In this document: piece after piece, positions 7,428 to 14,066 of the stretch | Numbering within the stretch: the first letter of the stretch is position 1 | Layout of the letters: every line of letters starts with the position of its first letter | Source of the DNA: an uncultured Kiritimatiellota bacterium | Lineage (GTDB): Bacteria > Verrucomicrobiota > Kiritimatiellia > RFP12 > UBA1067 | NCBI GenBank assembly: GCA_934635045.1 | Contig: CAKTZA010000078.1 | Location: 1 to 14,478 of the forward strand | Direction: 5' to 3' | DNA: 14,478 nucleotides | Position numbers and translations under genes: made by a program | Notes under the pieces: model-generated | Seen by the model: the letters and a program-made list of their open reading frames with translations, nothing else | Told to the model about the DNA's origin: nothing | Database searches by the model: none

Positions 7428-7436
7428 AGTATAGCA
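7428..7436 (-). promoter_or_regulatory. Extended -10 promoter of the zinc-ribbon/EIIA and esterase unit
   Basis: The minus strand reads TGC-TATACT, a good -10 with extended TGN. The transcript should start near 7421, leaving a leader of about 34 nt to ATG7387. No standard -35 is visible; a TTAACA lies 20 nt upstream, too far for an ideal spacer. Confidence 0.62.
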
Positions 7437-7442
7437 TACGGA

Positions 7443-7461
7443 CGTTAACGGATTGTTAACG
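7443..7461. promoter_or_regulatory. Inverted repeat CGTTAAC-N5-GTTAACG, candidate operator
   Basis: A perfect 7-bp inverted repeat (7443-7449 and 7455-7461) with a 5-bp centre; each arm contains the palindrome GTTAAC. Relative to the predicted start of the EIIA-fusion transcript it covers about -22 to -40, over the -35 region, so a dimeric regulator bound here would block or aid RNA polymerase. It also abuts the U-run of the preceding terminator. The role as operator is inferred. Confidence 0.45.
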
Positions 7462-7507
7462 AAAAACGCGCGGACAGGACTCCTGATCGTCGGGGCCTGT
7501 CCGTGCG
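7462..7507 (-). terminator. Intrinsic terminator of the NifU-like/GGGtGRT unit
   Basis: On the minus strand, CGCACGGACAGG and CCTGTCCGCGCG pair as a 12-bp stem with one A-C mismatch around a 17-nt loop, followed directly by TTTTT. It lies 24 nt beyond the stop codon of the GGGtGRT gene. It is the only textbook Rho-independent terminator in the window. Confidence 0.88.
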
Positions 7508-7531
7508 TTCTGACAAGAGCGTTCGCGAAGC

Positions 7532-8569
7532 TTACTTCTTGAAGCTCTCCTCGACGGCCACCGCCACCGCGACGGTCGCGCCGACCATCGGGTTGTTGCC
7601 CATGCCGATGAGGCCCATCATCTCGACGTGCGCCGGGACGGACGAGCTGCCCGCGAACTGCGCGTCGGAGTGCATGCGGCCCATCGTGTCCGTCATGCCG
7701 TAGCTGGACGGGCCCGCCGCCATGTTGTCCGGGTGAAGGGTGCGGCCCGTGCCGCCGCCCGAGGCGACGGAGAAGTACTTGCGCCCGTTCTCCCAGCACC
7801 ACTTCTTGTAGGTGCCGGCGACCGGATGCTGGAAGCGCGTCGGGTTCGTGGAGTTGCCCGTGATCGACACGCCGACGTTCTCGGCCTGCATGATCGCGAC
7901 GCCTTCCGGCACGTTGTCCGCGCCGTAGCACTTGACGGCCGCGCGCGGCCCCTTCGAGAACGCCTTCTCCTCGACGACGCGCAGCTTCTCCTTCTTGTTG
8001 TCGAAGGTCGTCTTCACGTAGGTGAAGCCGTTGATGCGCGAGATGATGTACGCCGCGTCCTTGCCGAGGCCGTTGAGGATGACGCGCAGGTTCGTCTTGC
8101 GCACCTTGTTCGCGTTGAGGGCGATCTTGATCGCGCCCTCCGCCGCCGCGAACGACTCGTGGCCCGCGAGGAACGCGAAGCACTCCGTCGCGTCGTCGAG
8201 CAGCATCGCGCCGAGGTTGCCGTGGCCGAGGCCGACCTTGCGGTTCTCCGCGACCGAGCCGGGAATGCAGAACGCCTGGAGGCCGACGCCGATCTCCGCC
8301 GCCGCGTCCTTCGCCTTCGCGCAGCCCTTCTTGATCGCCATCGCCGCGCCGACCGTGTAGGCCCACTTCGCGTTCTCGAAGCAGATCGGCTGCGTCTCCT
8401 CGACGATCTTGTACGGATCGAAGCCCGCCTTCTTGCAGATCTCGGCGCATTCCTCGATCGACTTGATGCCGTAGGGCTTCAGCGCGGCGAGGATCTTCGC
8501 CTCGCGGCGCTCGTAGCCCTCGAACAGCTTCTCGTCGGTCTTCTTGGTAACTTTCTTTGCAGTAGCCAT
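7532..8569 (-). CDS. GGGtGRT family protein, function unknown
   Basis: Seen: 345 aa containing GGGTGRT at 271-277 in the context SVASGGGTGRTLHPDNM, which gives the family its name. Other conserved-looking parts are GHGNLGAMLL (115-124), ITGNSTNPTRF (236-246) and the Gly/Ala/Val-rich tail MGNNPMVGATVAVAV (323-337). There are eight cysteines (41, 45, 63, 83, 101, 130, 214, 258) but no classical Fe-S motif. No signal peptide or membrane segment is seen. Known of the family: GGGtGRT proteins occur in anaerobes beside a NifU-like scaffold, as here; the biochemical role is, to my knowledge, not established. ATG8569 has an AAGGAG site 5 nt upstream. The first codons are AT-richer than the rest, and Lys and Glu are almost always AAG and GAG, which suggests strong expression. 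Confidence 0.9.
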   Translation of the reverse strand: MATAKKVTKKTDEKLFEGYERREAKILAALKPYGIKSIEECAEICKKAGFDPYKIVEETQPICFENAKWAYTVGAAMAIKKGCAKAKDAAAEIGVGLQAFCIPGSVAENRKVGLGHGNLGAMLLDDATECFAFLAGHESFAAAEGAIKIALNANKVRKTNLRVILNGLGKDAAYIISRINGFTYVKTTFDNKKEKLRVVEEKAFSKGPRAAVKCYGADNVPEGVAIMQAENVGVSITGNSTNPTRFQHPVAGTYKKWCWENGRKYFSVASGGGTGRTLHPDNMAAGPSSYGMTDTMGRMHSDAQFAGSSSVPAHVEMMGLIGMGNNPMVGATVAVAVAVEESFKK

Positions 8570-8607
8570 AAGTTCTCCTTTGATTGCCTCTGTCCCCCGT
8601 CGGCAGT

Positions 8608-8652
8608 CCGCTGTCCTTTCCGAGACAATGGACGGACGACAAACGACAGCGG
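8608..8652 (-). promoter_or_regulatory. Hairpin between the NifU-like and GGGtGRT genes
   Basis: CCGCTGTC (8608-8615) and GACAGCGG (8645-8652) are perfect 8-bp reverse complements enclosing 29 nt, in the 93-nt gap between the two cistrons. It ends about 40 nt before ATG8569. No U-run follows, so an RNA-stability or partial-attenuation role is more likely than full termination. The role is inferred. Confidence 0.35.
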
Positions 8653-8662
8653 GTACTTGAAT

Positions 8663-9355
8663 TTACTCCTTGCGCGGGTCGATGTACTTCGCCGCGCCCT
8701 CGAACTGGCCGTAGTGGCCCTTCGCCTTCTCCCACGCCTCGTTCGGGGTGAGGCCCTTCTTGATGAAGTCGGTCATCTTGCCGAGCGAGACGAACTCGTA
8801 GCCGATCACCTCGCCGTCCTTGTTGAGCGCCATCTGCGTGCAGTAGCCCTCGGTCATCTCGAGGTAGCGGGGGCCTTTCGCCTTCGTCGCGTACATCGTG
8901 CCGACCATCGAGCGGAGCCCCTTGCCGAGGTCCTCGAGGCCCGCGCCGATGACGAGGCCGCCGTCGGAGAACGCGCTCTGCGTGCGCCCGTAGACGATCT
9001 GGAGGAAGAGCTCGCGCATCGCCGTGTTGATCGCGTCGCAGACGAGGTCGGTGTTGAGCGCCTCAAGGATCGTCTTGCCGACGAGGATCTCGGACGCCAT
9101 CGCGGCGGAGTGGGTCATGCCCGAGCAGCCGATCGTCTCGACGAGCGCCTCCTCGATGACGCCGTTCTTGACGTTCAGCGAGAGCTTGCACGCGCCCTGC
9201 TGCGGCGCGCACCAGCCGACGCCGTGCGTGTAGCCGCTGATGTCCTTGATCTGCTTGGCCTGCACCCATTTTCCCTCTTCGGGAATCGGCGCGGGACCGT
9301 GGTTGCACCCCTTCATGAGCGGGCACTGATGTTCGACTTCTGTCGAGTAGACCAT
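8663..9355 (-). CDS. NifU-like iron-sulfur cluster assembly scaffold protein
   Basis: Seen: 230 aa with a NifU/IscU-like core: GYTHGVGWCAPQQGAC (41-56), then a strand segment ending VETIGCSGMTHSAAMASEILVG-like (72-93) with Cys77 placed like a scaffold ligand, and Cys106 in LVCDAIN. Extra cysteines at 11, 17, 49, 56 and 172 exceed the usual three. A C-terminal segment (about 165-230) is not part of the minimal NifU_N fold. Such proteins are annotated as Fe-S assembly scaffolds and are found next to GGGtGRT genes in anaerobes. ATG9355 has a strong AAGGAG site 6 nt upstream and an extended -10 promoter further upstream. It is the first gene of a two-gene unit with the GGGtGRT gene, separated by 93 nt. 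No iscS or sufBCD is in the window, so its cysteine desulfurase partner is unknown. Confidence 0.86.
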   Translation of the reverse strand: MVYSTEVEHQCPLMKGCNHGPAPIPEEGKWVQAKQIKDISGYTHGVGWCAPQQGACKLSLNVKNGVIEEALVETIGCSGMTHSAAMASEILVGKTILEALNTDLVCDAINTAMRELFLQIVYGRTQSAFSDGGLVIGAGLEDLGKGLRSMVGTMYATKAKGPRYLEMTEGYCTQMALNKDGEVIGYEFVSLGKMTDFIKKGLTPNEAWEKAKGHYGQFEGAAKYIDPRKE

Positions 9356-9391
9356 TTTGTGTCTCCTTGGTGGTTGGTAAATATGGCGCGT

Positions 9392-9400
9392 ATTATATCA
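9392..9400 (-). promoter_or_regulatory. Extended -10 promoter of the NifU-like/GGGtGRT unit
   Basis: The minus strand reads TGA-TATAAT, a consensus -10 with extended TGN preceded by an A/T stretch (AAATTT). No -35 match is seen at 17 nt. The expected start near 9385 gives a leader of about 30 nt containing the AAGGAG site (9363-9368). Confidence 0.7.
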
Positions 9401-9410
9401 AAATTTCGGC

Positions 9411-9649
9411 CGCCCCGCCGCCCAGGCCCAAGGATGCGAGGAATCGCCGCCATCGCCACACGTCAGTCTATCAGACGTGACAAGGCATTCCCTCGGCGAG
9501 ATGCGTCTCGGCAAGCGAAAGCCCCGAGGCGATGGGCGATCCTCTCCGTCCTCTCGCGCGACTGTCGGCTCCTCCGGGCCACAGGCGGCTTGCGCCGCCG
9601 CTTCGCAAGAATCTGCGTCCGTACGCCGAGCCACGGGGAACCGCCGCCG
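9411..9649. other. Gene-free stretch with several inverted repeats between kdsA and the NifU-like gene
   Basis: About 240 bp with no supportable ORF. It contains CACGTC/GACGTG (9459-9464, 9474-9479), a perfect hairpin GGCGGC-TTGC-GCCGCC (9584-9599), an overlapping alternative CTTGCG/CGCAAG (9589-9594, 9604-9609), and TCTGCG/CGCAGA (9612-9617, 9655-9660) around the kdsA stop. A GCGAAAGC mini-hairpin lies near 9515. No U-run makes a standard terminator. I do not recognise a known RNA family. It may be the structured 3' UTR of kdsA, a decayed repeat or a small RNA. Confidence 0.4.
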
Positions 9650-10468
9650 TCAGGCGCAGACGACCGCGTGAATGGCGAGGAGCTTCTTCCAGAGCGCCTC
9701 GACCTCGGCGAAGCGGATCGCGTTCGCCGCGTCGCTCTTCGCGACCTTGGGGTTCACGTGCGTCTCCATGAAGACGCCGTCGACGCCCGTCGCGACCGCC
9801 GCGCGCGCCAGGGCCGGCGCGTACTTGCCGTCGCCGCCTGAGCCCGTCCCGAGCCCGCCCGGACGCTGAACGGAATGCGTCGCGTCCATGATGACCGGGT
9901 AGCCGAGCTCGCGCATGATGAGCAGCGAGCGCATGTCGGCGACGAGATTGCGGTAGCCAAAGGAGCTGCCGCGCTCGCAGAGCGTGATGCGGCGGTTGCC
10001 CGTCGACTCGATCTTGCGGACGACCTGCGCCATGTCCTCCGGCGCCATGAACTGGCCCTTCTTCACGTTCACGACCGCGCCCGTCTCGCCCGCCGCGACG
10101 ACGAGATCCGTCTGCCGCGCGAGGAACGCGGGAATCTGGAGGACGTCGCAGACCTCGGCGACCGGCTTGCACTGCCACGGCTCGTGCACGTCGGTCAGCA
10201 CCGGAACGTCGTACGTCGCGCGGATCTCGGCGAGAATCTCCAGCCCCTTGTCGATGCCGGGGCCGCGAAAGGCGTCGACGCTCGTGCGGTTCGCCTTGTC
10301 GAAGCTCGCCTTGAAGACGAAGCCGACTTTCAGCTTCTTCGCGAGGGCCGTGAGCCGCTTCGCGAGATCCATCGCCATCGCGCGCGACTCGATCACGCAC
10401 GGGCCCGCAATGAACGTGAGACTGCCGTCGCCAAACGCGACGCCCTTATCGACAGAAATTTTCTTCAT
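9650..10468 (-). CDS. kdsA: 3-deoxy-D-manno-octulosonate 8-phosphate synthase (metal-dependent type)
   Basis: KdsA condenses phosphoenolpyruvate with D-arabinose-5-phosphate to give KDO-8-phosphate, the committed step towards the KDO of lipopolysaccharide; its presence supports a Gram-negative envelope. Seen: 272 aa with AGPCVIES (21-28), KASFDKANRTS (53-63), LARQTDL (116-122), NVKKGQF (134-140) and DATHSVQRPGG (195-205). Cys24, His198, Glu235 and Asp246 match the metal ligands of the Aquifex-type enzyme (E. coli has Asn at the Cys position), so this should be the metal-dependent class. ATG10468 is the only plausible start, because everything from AGPC onward is required. There is no ribosome-binding site, and a consensus -10 lies just 7 nt upstream, implying a leaderless or nearly leaderless mRNA. 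No other KDO or lipid A gene is adjacent. Confidence 0.97.
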   Translation of the reverse strand: MKKISVDKGVAFGDGSLTFIAGPCVIESRAMAMDLAKRLTALAKKLKVGFVFKASFDKANRTSVDAFRGPGIDKGLEILAEIRATYDVPVLTDVHEPWQCKPVAEVCDVLQIPAFLARQTDLVVAAGETGAVVNVKKGQFMAPEDMAQVVRKIESTGNRRITLCERGSSFGYRNLVADMRSLLIMRELGYPVIMDATHSVQRPGGLGTGSGGDGKYAPALARAAVATGVDGVFMETHVNPKVAKSDAANAIRFAEVEALWKKLLAIHAVVCA

Positions 10469-10475
10469 GCCCGAA

Positions 10476-10505
10476 ATTATACCAAAACGGCGCAGCGACT
10501 GTCAT
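10476..10505 (-). promoter_or_regulatory. kdsA promoter: -35-like ATGACA, 18-nt spacer, extended -10 TGGTATAAT
   Basis: On the minus strand the -10 TATAAT occupies 10481-10476 and is preceded by TGG. ATGACA (10505-10500), five of six matches to TTGACA, lies 18 nt upstream. Only seven nucleotides (TTCGGGC) separate the -10 from the kdsA ATG, so transcription should begin at or one base before the A of the start codon. Confidence 0.75.
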
Positions 10506-10582
10506 GGGGCGACATAAATCAAAAGCAAGCCGTCGCCATCGCCCTGAGTCGGCACCTGCTGGGGTGACGGACGAACCGCGCG

Positions 10583-12223
10583 TCAGATGTCGACTTCGAC
10601 CTCGACGGTCTTGTCGACGGCCGTCGGCTTCGCGTCCTCCTTCACCGTCGGCTTCGCCGTGATGCCGCGCGCCTTCTTCGAGGAGGTCGGAAGATAGCGG
10701 TAGTAGACCATCAGCTGGAGCGCGACCCAGCACGTCGGCGCGACCGGCTGCGAACCGACGTGCATGTCCTCGCACGTCCAGTAGCCGAGGTTGCGCTTCT
10801 CGCCCTTCGTGTCGACGTAGGCCCCCTTCTTGACCGTCTGGCCGTTGTAGTAGATGTCGATCATGTGGCGGTTCCAGTTCTGCCACCGCTTGCCGCCGCC
10901 GTTGAAGAACACCATCGTCGCCCAATAGTTGCCGCGCACGGGGCAGCACGAGCTGTCGATCGAGCCGAGCGTCGGCAGCTCCCAGTCGTCGTCGAGGATC
11001 TTCATCGTCTTCTCGACGATCGGCAGGTCGCCGAAGCCGAGGTACTGGAGGCCGACGACGCCGACCATGAAGTGCCAGATGCCCGTCCGCCGATAGCCTG
11101 CGCGCGGCGGCCCGTAGTAGTCGCTCGAAAAGCCGCCGTCCTTCTGGTTGCCCTGGATCAGGAAGCCCTCCTTCAGCTTCGCCAGCGCCGCCGACAGGTT
11201 CTTCGGCTCGATGCCGCTCATCTGCGCGGACTTGAGCGCCATCGTCTGGAACGCCATGCGCAGCAGCTGCGGCCGCGTGTTCAGGCCCCGTTCGTCGTCC
11301 GGCCCCCATGTCGTCGCGCAGAGGCGGTCGGCCATCACCTGCACGGCCCGTGTCGCCGCCTCCTTGAGGTTCGGGTTCTTGAGGAAGCCATACGCCTCGG
11401 CGAGCGCGTGCGTGCCAACCGGATCGAGGCTCTCGCGCCGCGACATCAGCCATTCGAGCCCCTTCGAGACGCAGCCGCCGAACTCGCCGCCGCCGCTCTT
11501 CTCGCCGTGGGCGAGGAACGTCAGCAGGACAAGGCCCGTCACGCCCTGCCCGTCCGCCCCCGTCGAGCCCGCCCAGCCGCCGTCGGGCCGCTGCTGGGTC
11601 TTCAGCCACCGCAGGGCATTGACGACGGACTCCTCCGTGCGCCGGTCGCCGCCGTACTTGCGCAGCGCCTCGACGCGCGACGCCGCGCTGCGCGTCTCGC
11701 CGTAGATCGACTTCATCGTCATCGGCGACTTGACGAGCGAGACGGACGTCGGATCGGGCGGGCGCAGCGACTGCTCGGCGGCCGAAGTCGTCGCGCTCGG
11801 CGTCACGACATCCGTCACCTGCGTCGGCACGTCGGTCGGCGTGTCGACCGTGATCTCGACATCCATCTCGTCGGACGTCTCGATCTCCGTCTGCTCGCCC
11901 TCGTCCTCCAGCGGCGTCTCCTCGTCCTGCGTCCGGGCGACGTCAATCTGGATCGTCCGCTTCGCCTGCCCCGTGATGTCCGTCATCACGCAGAGGACAA
12001 TGACGAAGACGACGGGGGCGACCACGGCGACGATCGGCGCGGCGAGCCGCTGAAGTTCCGTGCGCGCCAGCTTGTACTCCGCCGAGGCGCGCGGCTTGCC
12101 AAGCCCCCGAACCATGCGGGCGAGCCGCTGGAAATAGCCGACTTCGGCATACGCCGCCTCCAGCTCCGCGAGATGGTCCTCGATCACCTCGTCGACGGTC
12201 GGTTCGCGATTCTCATCGTTCAT
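10583..12223 (-). CDS. Membrane-anchored alpha-toroid protein (prenyltransferase/squalene-oxidase repeat type)
   Basis: Seen: 546 aa. Residues 1-60 are cytosolic and basic near the membrane. One strong transmembrane segment lies at about 62-80. It is followed by a very acidic, Thr-rich linker (about 95-135) and a Pro/Ser/Thr stretch to 165, so by the positive-inside rule the large C-terminal domain is outside the cytoplasm. Residues about 195-515 contain repeats of the squalene-cyclase/prenyltransferase alpha-toroid type, including QRPDGGW (211-217) and QKDGGF (360-365). The DXDD and DCTAE motifs of true triterpene cyclases are absent, so an enzyme role is doubtful; polysaccharide or protein binding is possible. 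Its ATG overlaps the stop of the upstream glycoside-hydrolase-like gene (ATGA) and uses the AAGGAGGG in the end of that gene. Function not recognised beyond the fold. Confidence 0.75.
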   Translation of the reverse strand: MNDENREPTVDEVIEDHLAELEAAYAEVGYFQRLARMVRGLGKPRASAEYKLARTELQRLAAPIVAVVAPVVFVIVLCVMTDITGQAKRTIQIDVARTQDEETPLEDEGEQTEIETSDEMDVEITVDTPTDVPTQVTDVVTPSATTSAAEQSLRPPDPTSVSLVKSPMTMKSIYGETRSAASRVEALRKYGGDRRTEESVVNALRWLKTQQRPDGGWAGSTGADGQGVTGLVLLTFLAHGEKSGGGEFGGCVSKGLEWLMSRRESLDPVGTHALAEAYGFLKNPNLKEAATRAVQVMADRLCATTWGPDDERGLNTRPQLLRMAFQTMALKSAQMSGIEPKNLSAALAKLKEGFLIQGNQKDGGFSSDYYGPPRAGYRRTGIWHFMVGVVGLQYLGFGDLPIVEKTMKILDDDWELPTLGSIDSSCCPVRGNYWATMVFFNGGGKRWQNWNRHMIDIYYNGQTVKKGAYVDTKGEKRNLGYWTCEDMHVGSQPVAPTCWVALQLMVYYRYLPTSSKKARGITAKPTVKEDAKPTAVDKTVEVEVDI

Positions 12224-13848
12224 TTCCCGCCCTCCTTCTTCGGATACGCCAGCTCGACGGCGATGTTGCCGAGCTTCGCGATTTCGCCGCGCCGGTTCTT
12301 GCCCTTCGCCTTGACGGTCACCTCGTTCGCGCCGTGTCGCAACAGCCCCTGCGGAATCTCGTAGAGCTGCGTGCCCGCCCGCTTCTTGAACGGCTTCAGC
12401 TCCCTGCCGTTGAACGTGACGACCGTCTCCACGCCGCTCGGAATCGAGACTTCCGTGATGAGCGTCGCCTTCGGCGCGCCACCGCCACCCTCACCCTTCA
12501 GCGCGGCCGCGTCGTCCCAGACGTTCACATGATATTTCGCGACGCCCTTCGCAAGCGAAACGGGGCTGCCCGAGAGCAGCGACTCGACGCCGACGTACTT
12601 CACGCCGTCCTTCAGCGGCCCGCCGGCGGCCCGGTCGTTCGTCGAGGAGACGAAATACCGCTTGTCCGCGAACCGGTTCGCCGCCGCGTCAAAGGGCGCG
12701 ATCGCGCCGCGCGGAATGCTGTGCTCGAAATGAAGCCCCATCGAGTACATGCAGCCGGACGCCTTGCAGAGGAGCGCGTCCGCAATCCGCGCGGCATACG
12801 TCGCACGGCTCTGGCGTGGCAGCCGCTCGTCGTCGCCCGAATAGCCCGAGTCGTTGCCGACGTAGATGCCGCTCGCGACGAACGAGACGTAGTACGGAAC
12901 GCCCGCCTTGACCGCAAGGTCACCCGTCGCGTTCCAGCGGTTCAGCTGAAAGCCGCCGCCCAGCACGACCGCGTCGAGGAGCTTCGCGTCAAGCCACCCC
13001 TGCAAGTTGATGCCGATGTCCCGACAGTACCCGGCGGAGTCGGGCACGCGCGCGCAGAACGTGACGGGGTGTCCGAGGCGGGACGCCGCGCCCTTGCACG
13101 CCGCGCCGATCTTCTGCATCATCTGCGTCAGCGCCTCGACCTCCTTCGGCTCGGCCTTGCCGCCCAGCGCCACGCTGCGGAAAAGCGTCGGATTCATCAT
13201 GAAGTCGACCATCAGCCCGTCGATGTCGTACTTGCCGGCGATCTCGCACGCGATCGTCGCGAACTTGTCGCGCACCTTCGCGCTGCCGTAGTCGACGGCG
13301 ACGGGGTTGGCGTGCGGCGTCCCCATCTTTCCGTCGGGGTTCATCAGCGCATCGGGGTTCTTGGCCTTGAACGACGGCCAGAGGTAGGTGCCCCAGGAAC
13401 CCGGCGAGGCCGAGGCCGACGGACGCGCCCCGTGGGCCAGCAGGTTGACCGGCAGCGCGACAACCGCCTCCTTCTTGTTCTTGCGGCACCACTTGACCGT
13501 CTCCGCCAGCGGATCGACCCCCGCTTTCGCCAGTTCGGGCATCGCGTTGCGATACGACGCAAGCCACTTCGAGTCCGCCGCCGGCTGCACGGTCGGGAAG
13601 TCGGCCGAATTGAGCTTCGCGGCCATCGACCCGAACCCGAACGTCGGCGCGAACACGAGCGTGTCGAACTTCAGCGAATCCAGGCCCGCCAGCGCGACTT
13701 TCGGATAGTTCTCGGCCGTCGCCGGCAGGCCCTTCGGCCAGAAGGCCGCCTGGTAGGCGACGTAATGGTAGAGGGTCTTGCCGCTGAAGGCCGAAGCCGT
13801 CAGGGCCATCGCCGCGCAGGCAAAAACGAATAGTCCGAAGCGTTTCAT
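12220..13848 (-). CDS. Secreted TIM-barrel glycoside-hydrolase-like protein (GHL10-like)
   Basis: Seen: starting from ATG13848, a good signal peptide of 20 residues (basic KR, hydrophobic core, ASA before the cut). Residues about 22-390 look like a TIM barrel of the GHL10 / family-10 glycosyl-hydrolase-like group: VDPLAETVKWCRKNKKEAVVAL-like strand and helix (111-132), then VDYGSAKVRDKFATIACEI-like (185-203), then YDIDGLMVDF (207-216) carrying acidic candidates Asp210 and Asp215, and CARVPDSAGYCRDIGINLQGW-like (265-285). The last 140 residues look like a beta-rich domain. A GTG at 13872 in the same frame would add eight residues before the signal peptide and is less likely; neither start has a clear ribosome-binding site. 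Substrate unknown. It is the first gene of a coupled pair with the alpha-toroid protein. Confidence 0.74.
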   Translation of the reverse strand: MKRFGLFVFACAAMALTASAFSGKTLYHYVAYQAAFWPKGLPATAENYPKVALAGLDSLKFDTLVFAPTFGFGSMAAKLNSADFPTVQPAADSKWLASYRNAMPELAKAGVDPLAETVKWCRKNKKEAVVALPVNLLAHGARPSASASPGSWGTYLWPSFKAKNPDALMNPDGKMGTPHANPVAVDYGSAKVRDKFATIACEIAGKYDIDGLMVDFMMNPTLFRSVALGGKAEPKEVEALTQMMQKIGAACKGAASRLGHPVTFCARVPDSAGYCRDIGINLQGWLDAKLLDAVVLGGGFQLNRWNATGDLAVKAGVPYYVSFVASGIYVGNDSGYSGDDERLPRQSRATYAARIADALLCKASGCMYSMGLHFEHSIPRGAIAPFDAAANRFADKRYFVSSTNDRAAGGPLKDGVKYVGVESLLSGSPVSLAKGVAKYHVNVWDDAAALKGEGGGGAPKATLITEVSIPSGVETVVTFNGRELKPFKKRAGTQLYEIPQGLLRHGANEVTVKAKGKNRRGEIAKLGNIAVELAYPKKEGGK

Positions 13849-13952
13849 CACGGGATTGAACGCCACGGACACATCCGAGGTTCACGCCGCCAGAAGCCGA
13901 CCACTGCCCCAGAAATTTCCGCAGTGAATTCTCATTTTTCAGTTATTTGCAC

Positions 13953-13967
13953 AAAACGGGACGTTTT
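13953..13967. repeat. Inverted repeat AAAACG-GGA-CGTTTT upstream of the glycoside-hydrolase-like gene
   Basis: A perfect 6-bp inverted repeat with a 3-bp centre, in the AT-richer leader region of the coupled pair; a further CGTTTT follows at 13972-13977. It could be a regulator site. I find no convincing -10 element nearby on the minus strand. Confidence 0.35.
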
Positions 13968-13990
13968 CTGGCGTTTTAAACACGTTCATC

Positions 13991-14056
13991 TGGGGACAGA
14001 CCCCACCAATCATGGGGACAGACCCCACAAATCTCAGGGGAGAGGCCCCGCCGATT
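13991..14056. repeat. Three tandem 22-bp units, GGGG-N5-CCCC hairpin type
   Basis: Units at 13991-14012, 14013-14034 and 14035-14056 have an exact 22-bp period. The first two share TGGGGACAGACCCCAC and differ at a few bases. The third is degenerate (CAGGGGAGAGGCCCCGCC) but keeps GGGG-N5-CCCC, so pairing is conserved while the loop changed. Similar GGGG/CCCC short palindromes occur as REP-like elements in some bacteria; that link is inference, and no transposase is seen here. Confidence 0.8.
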
Positions 14057-14066
14057 GTTGCCGTAG

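Noticed and set aside
9411..9649. SRP RNA, RNase P RNA, tmRNA or a cobalamin/SAM/TPP/glycine riboswitch
   Set aside because: None of the core motifs of these RNAs was found by eye on either strand; only generic hairpins are visible.
9471..9649. Continuation of the kdsA region as a further coding frame downstream of the stop
   Set aside because: The frame is an alternative frame of kdsA running on past its end; the composition is Arg/Gly/Ser-rich with no domain, so no gene is called.
7628..9841. Very long plus-strand open frame (737 codons) across the GGGtGRT, NifU-like and kdsA region
   Set aside because: It runs antisense to two recognised genes and a terminator-bounded unit, with low-complexity Arg/Ala/Asp/Leu composition; an artefact of codon bias.
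10507..10537. Terminator for the alpha-toroid gene (GGCGAC/GTCGCC with 18-nt loop)
   Set aside because: Only six pairs with a long loop and no U-run after the stem; not enough to call.
10583..12223. Squalene-hopene or other triterpene cyclase
   Set aside because: Only the toroid repeats match; DXDD and DCTAE are absent and a membrane anchor with acidic linker precedes the domain. The DDDW near residue 411 is not in a cyclase context.
12334..13833. Plus-strand open frame antisense to the glycoside-hydrolase-like gene
   Set aside because: Antisense shadow; the minus strand carries a signal peptide and barrel motifs.
13991..14056. CRISPR array
   Set aside because: The 22-bp units abut with no unique spacers, only three copies are present, and no cas gene is near.
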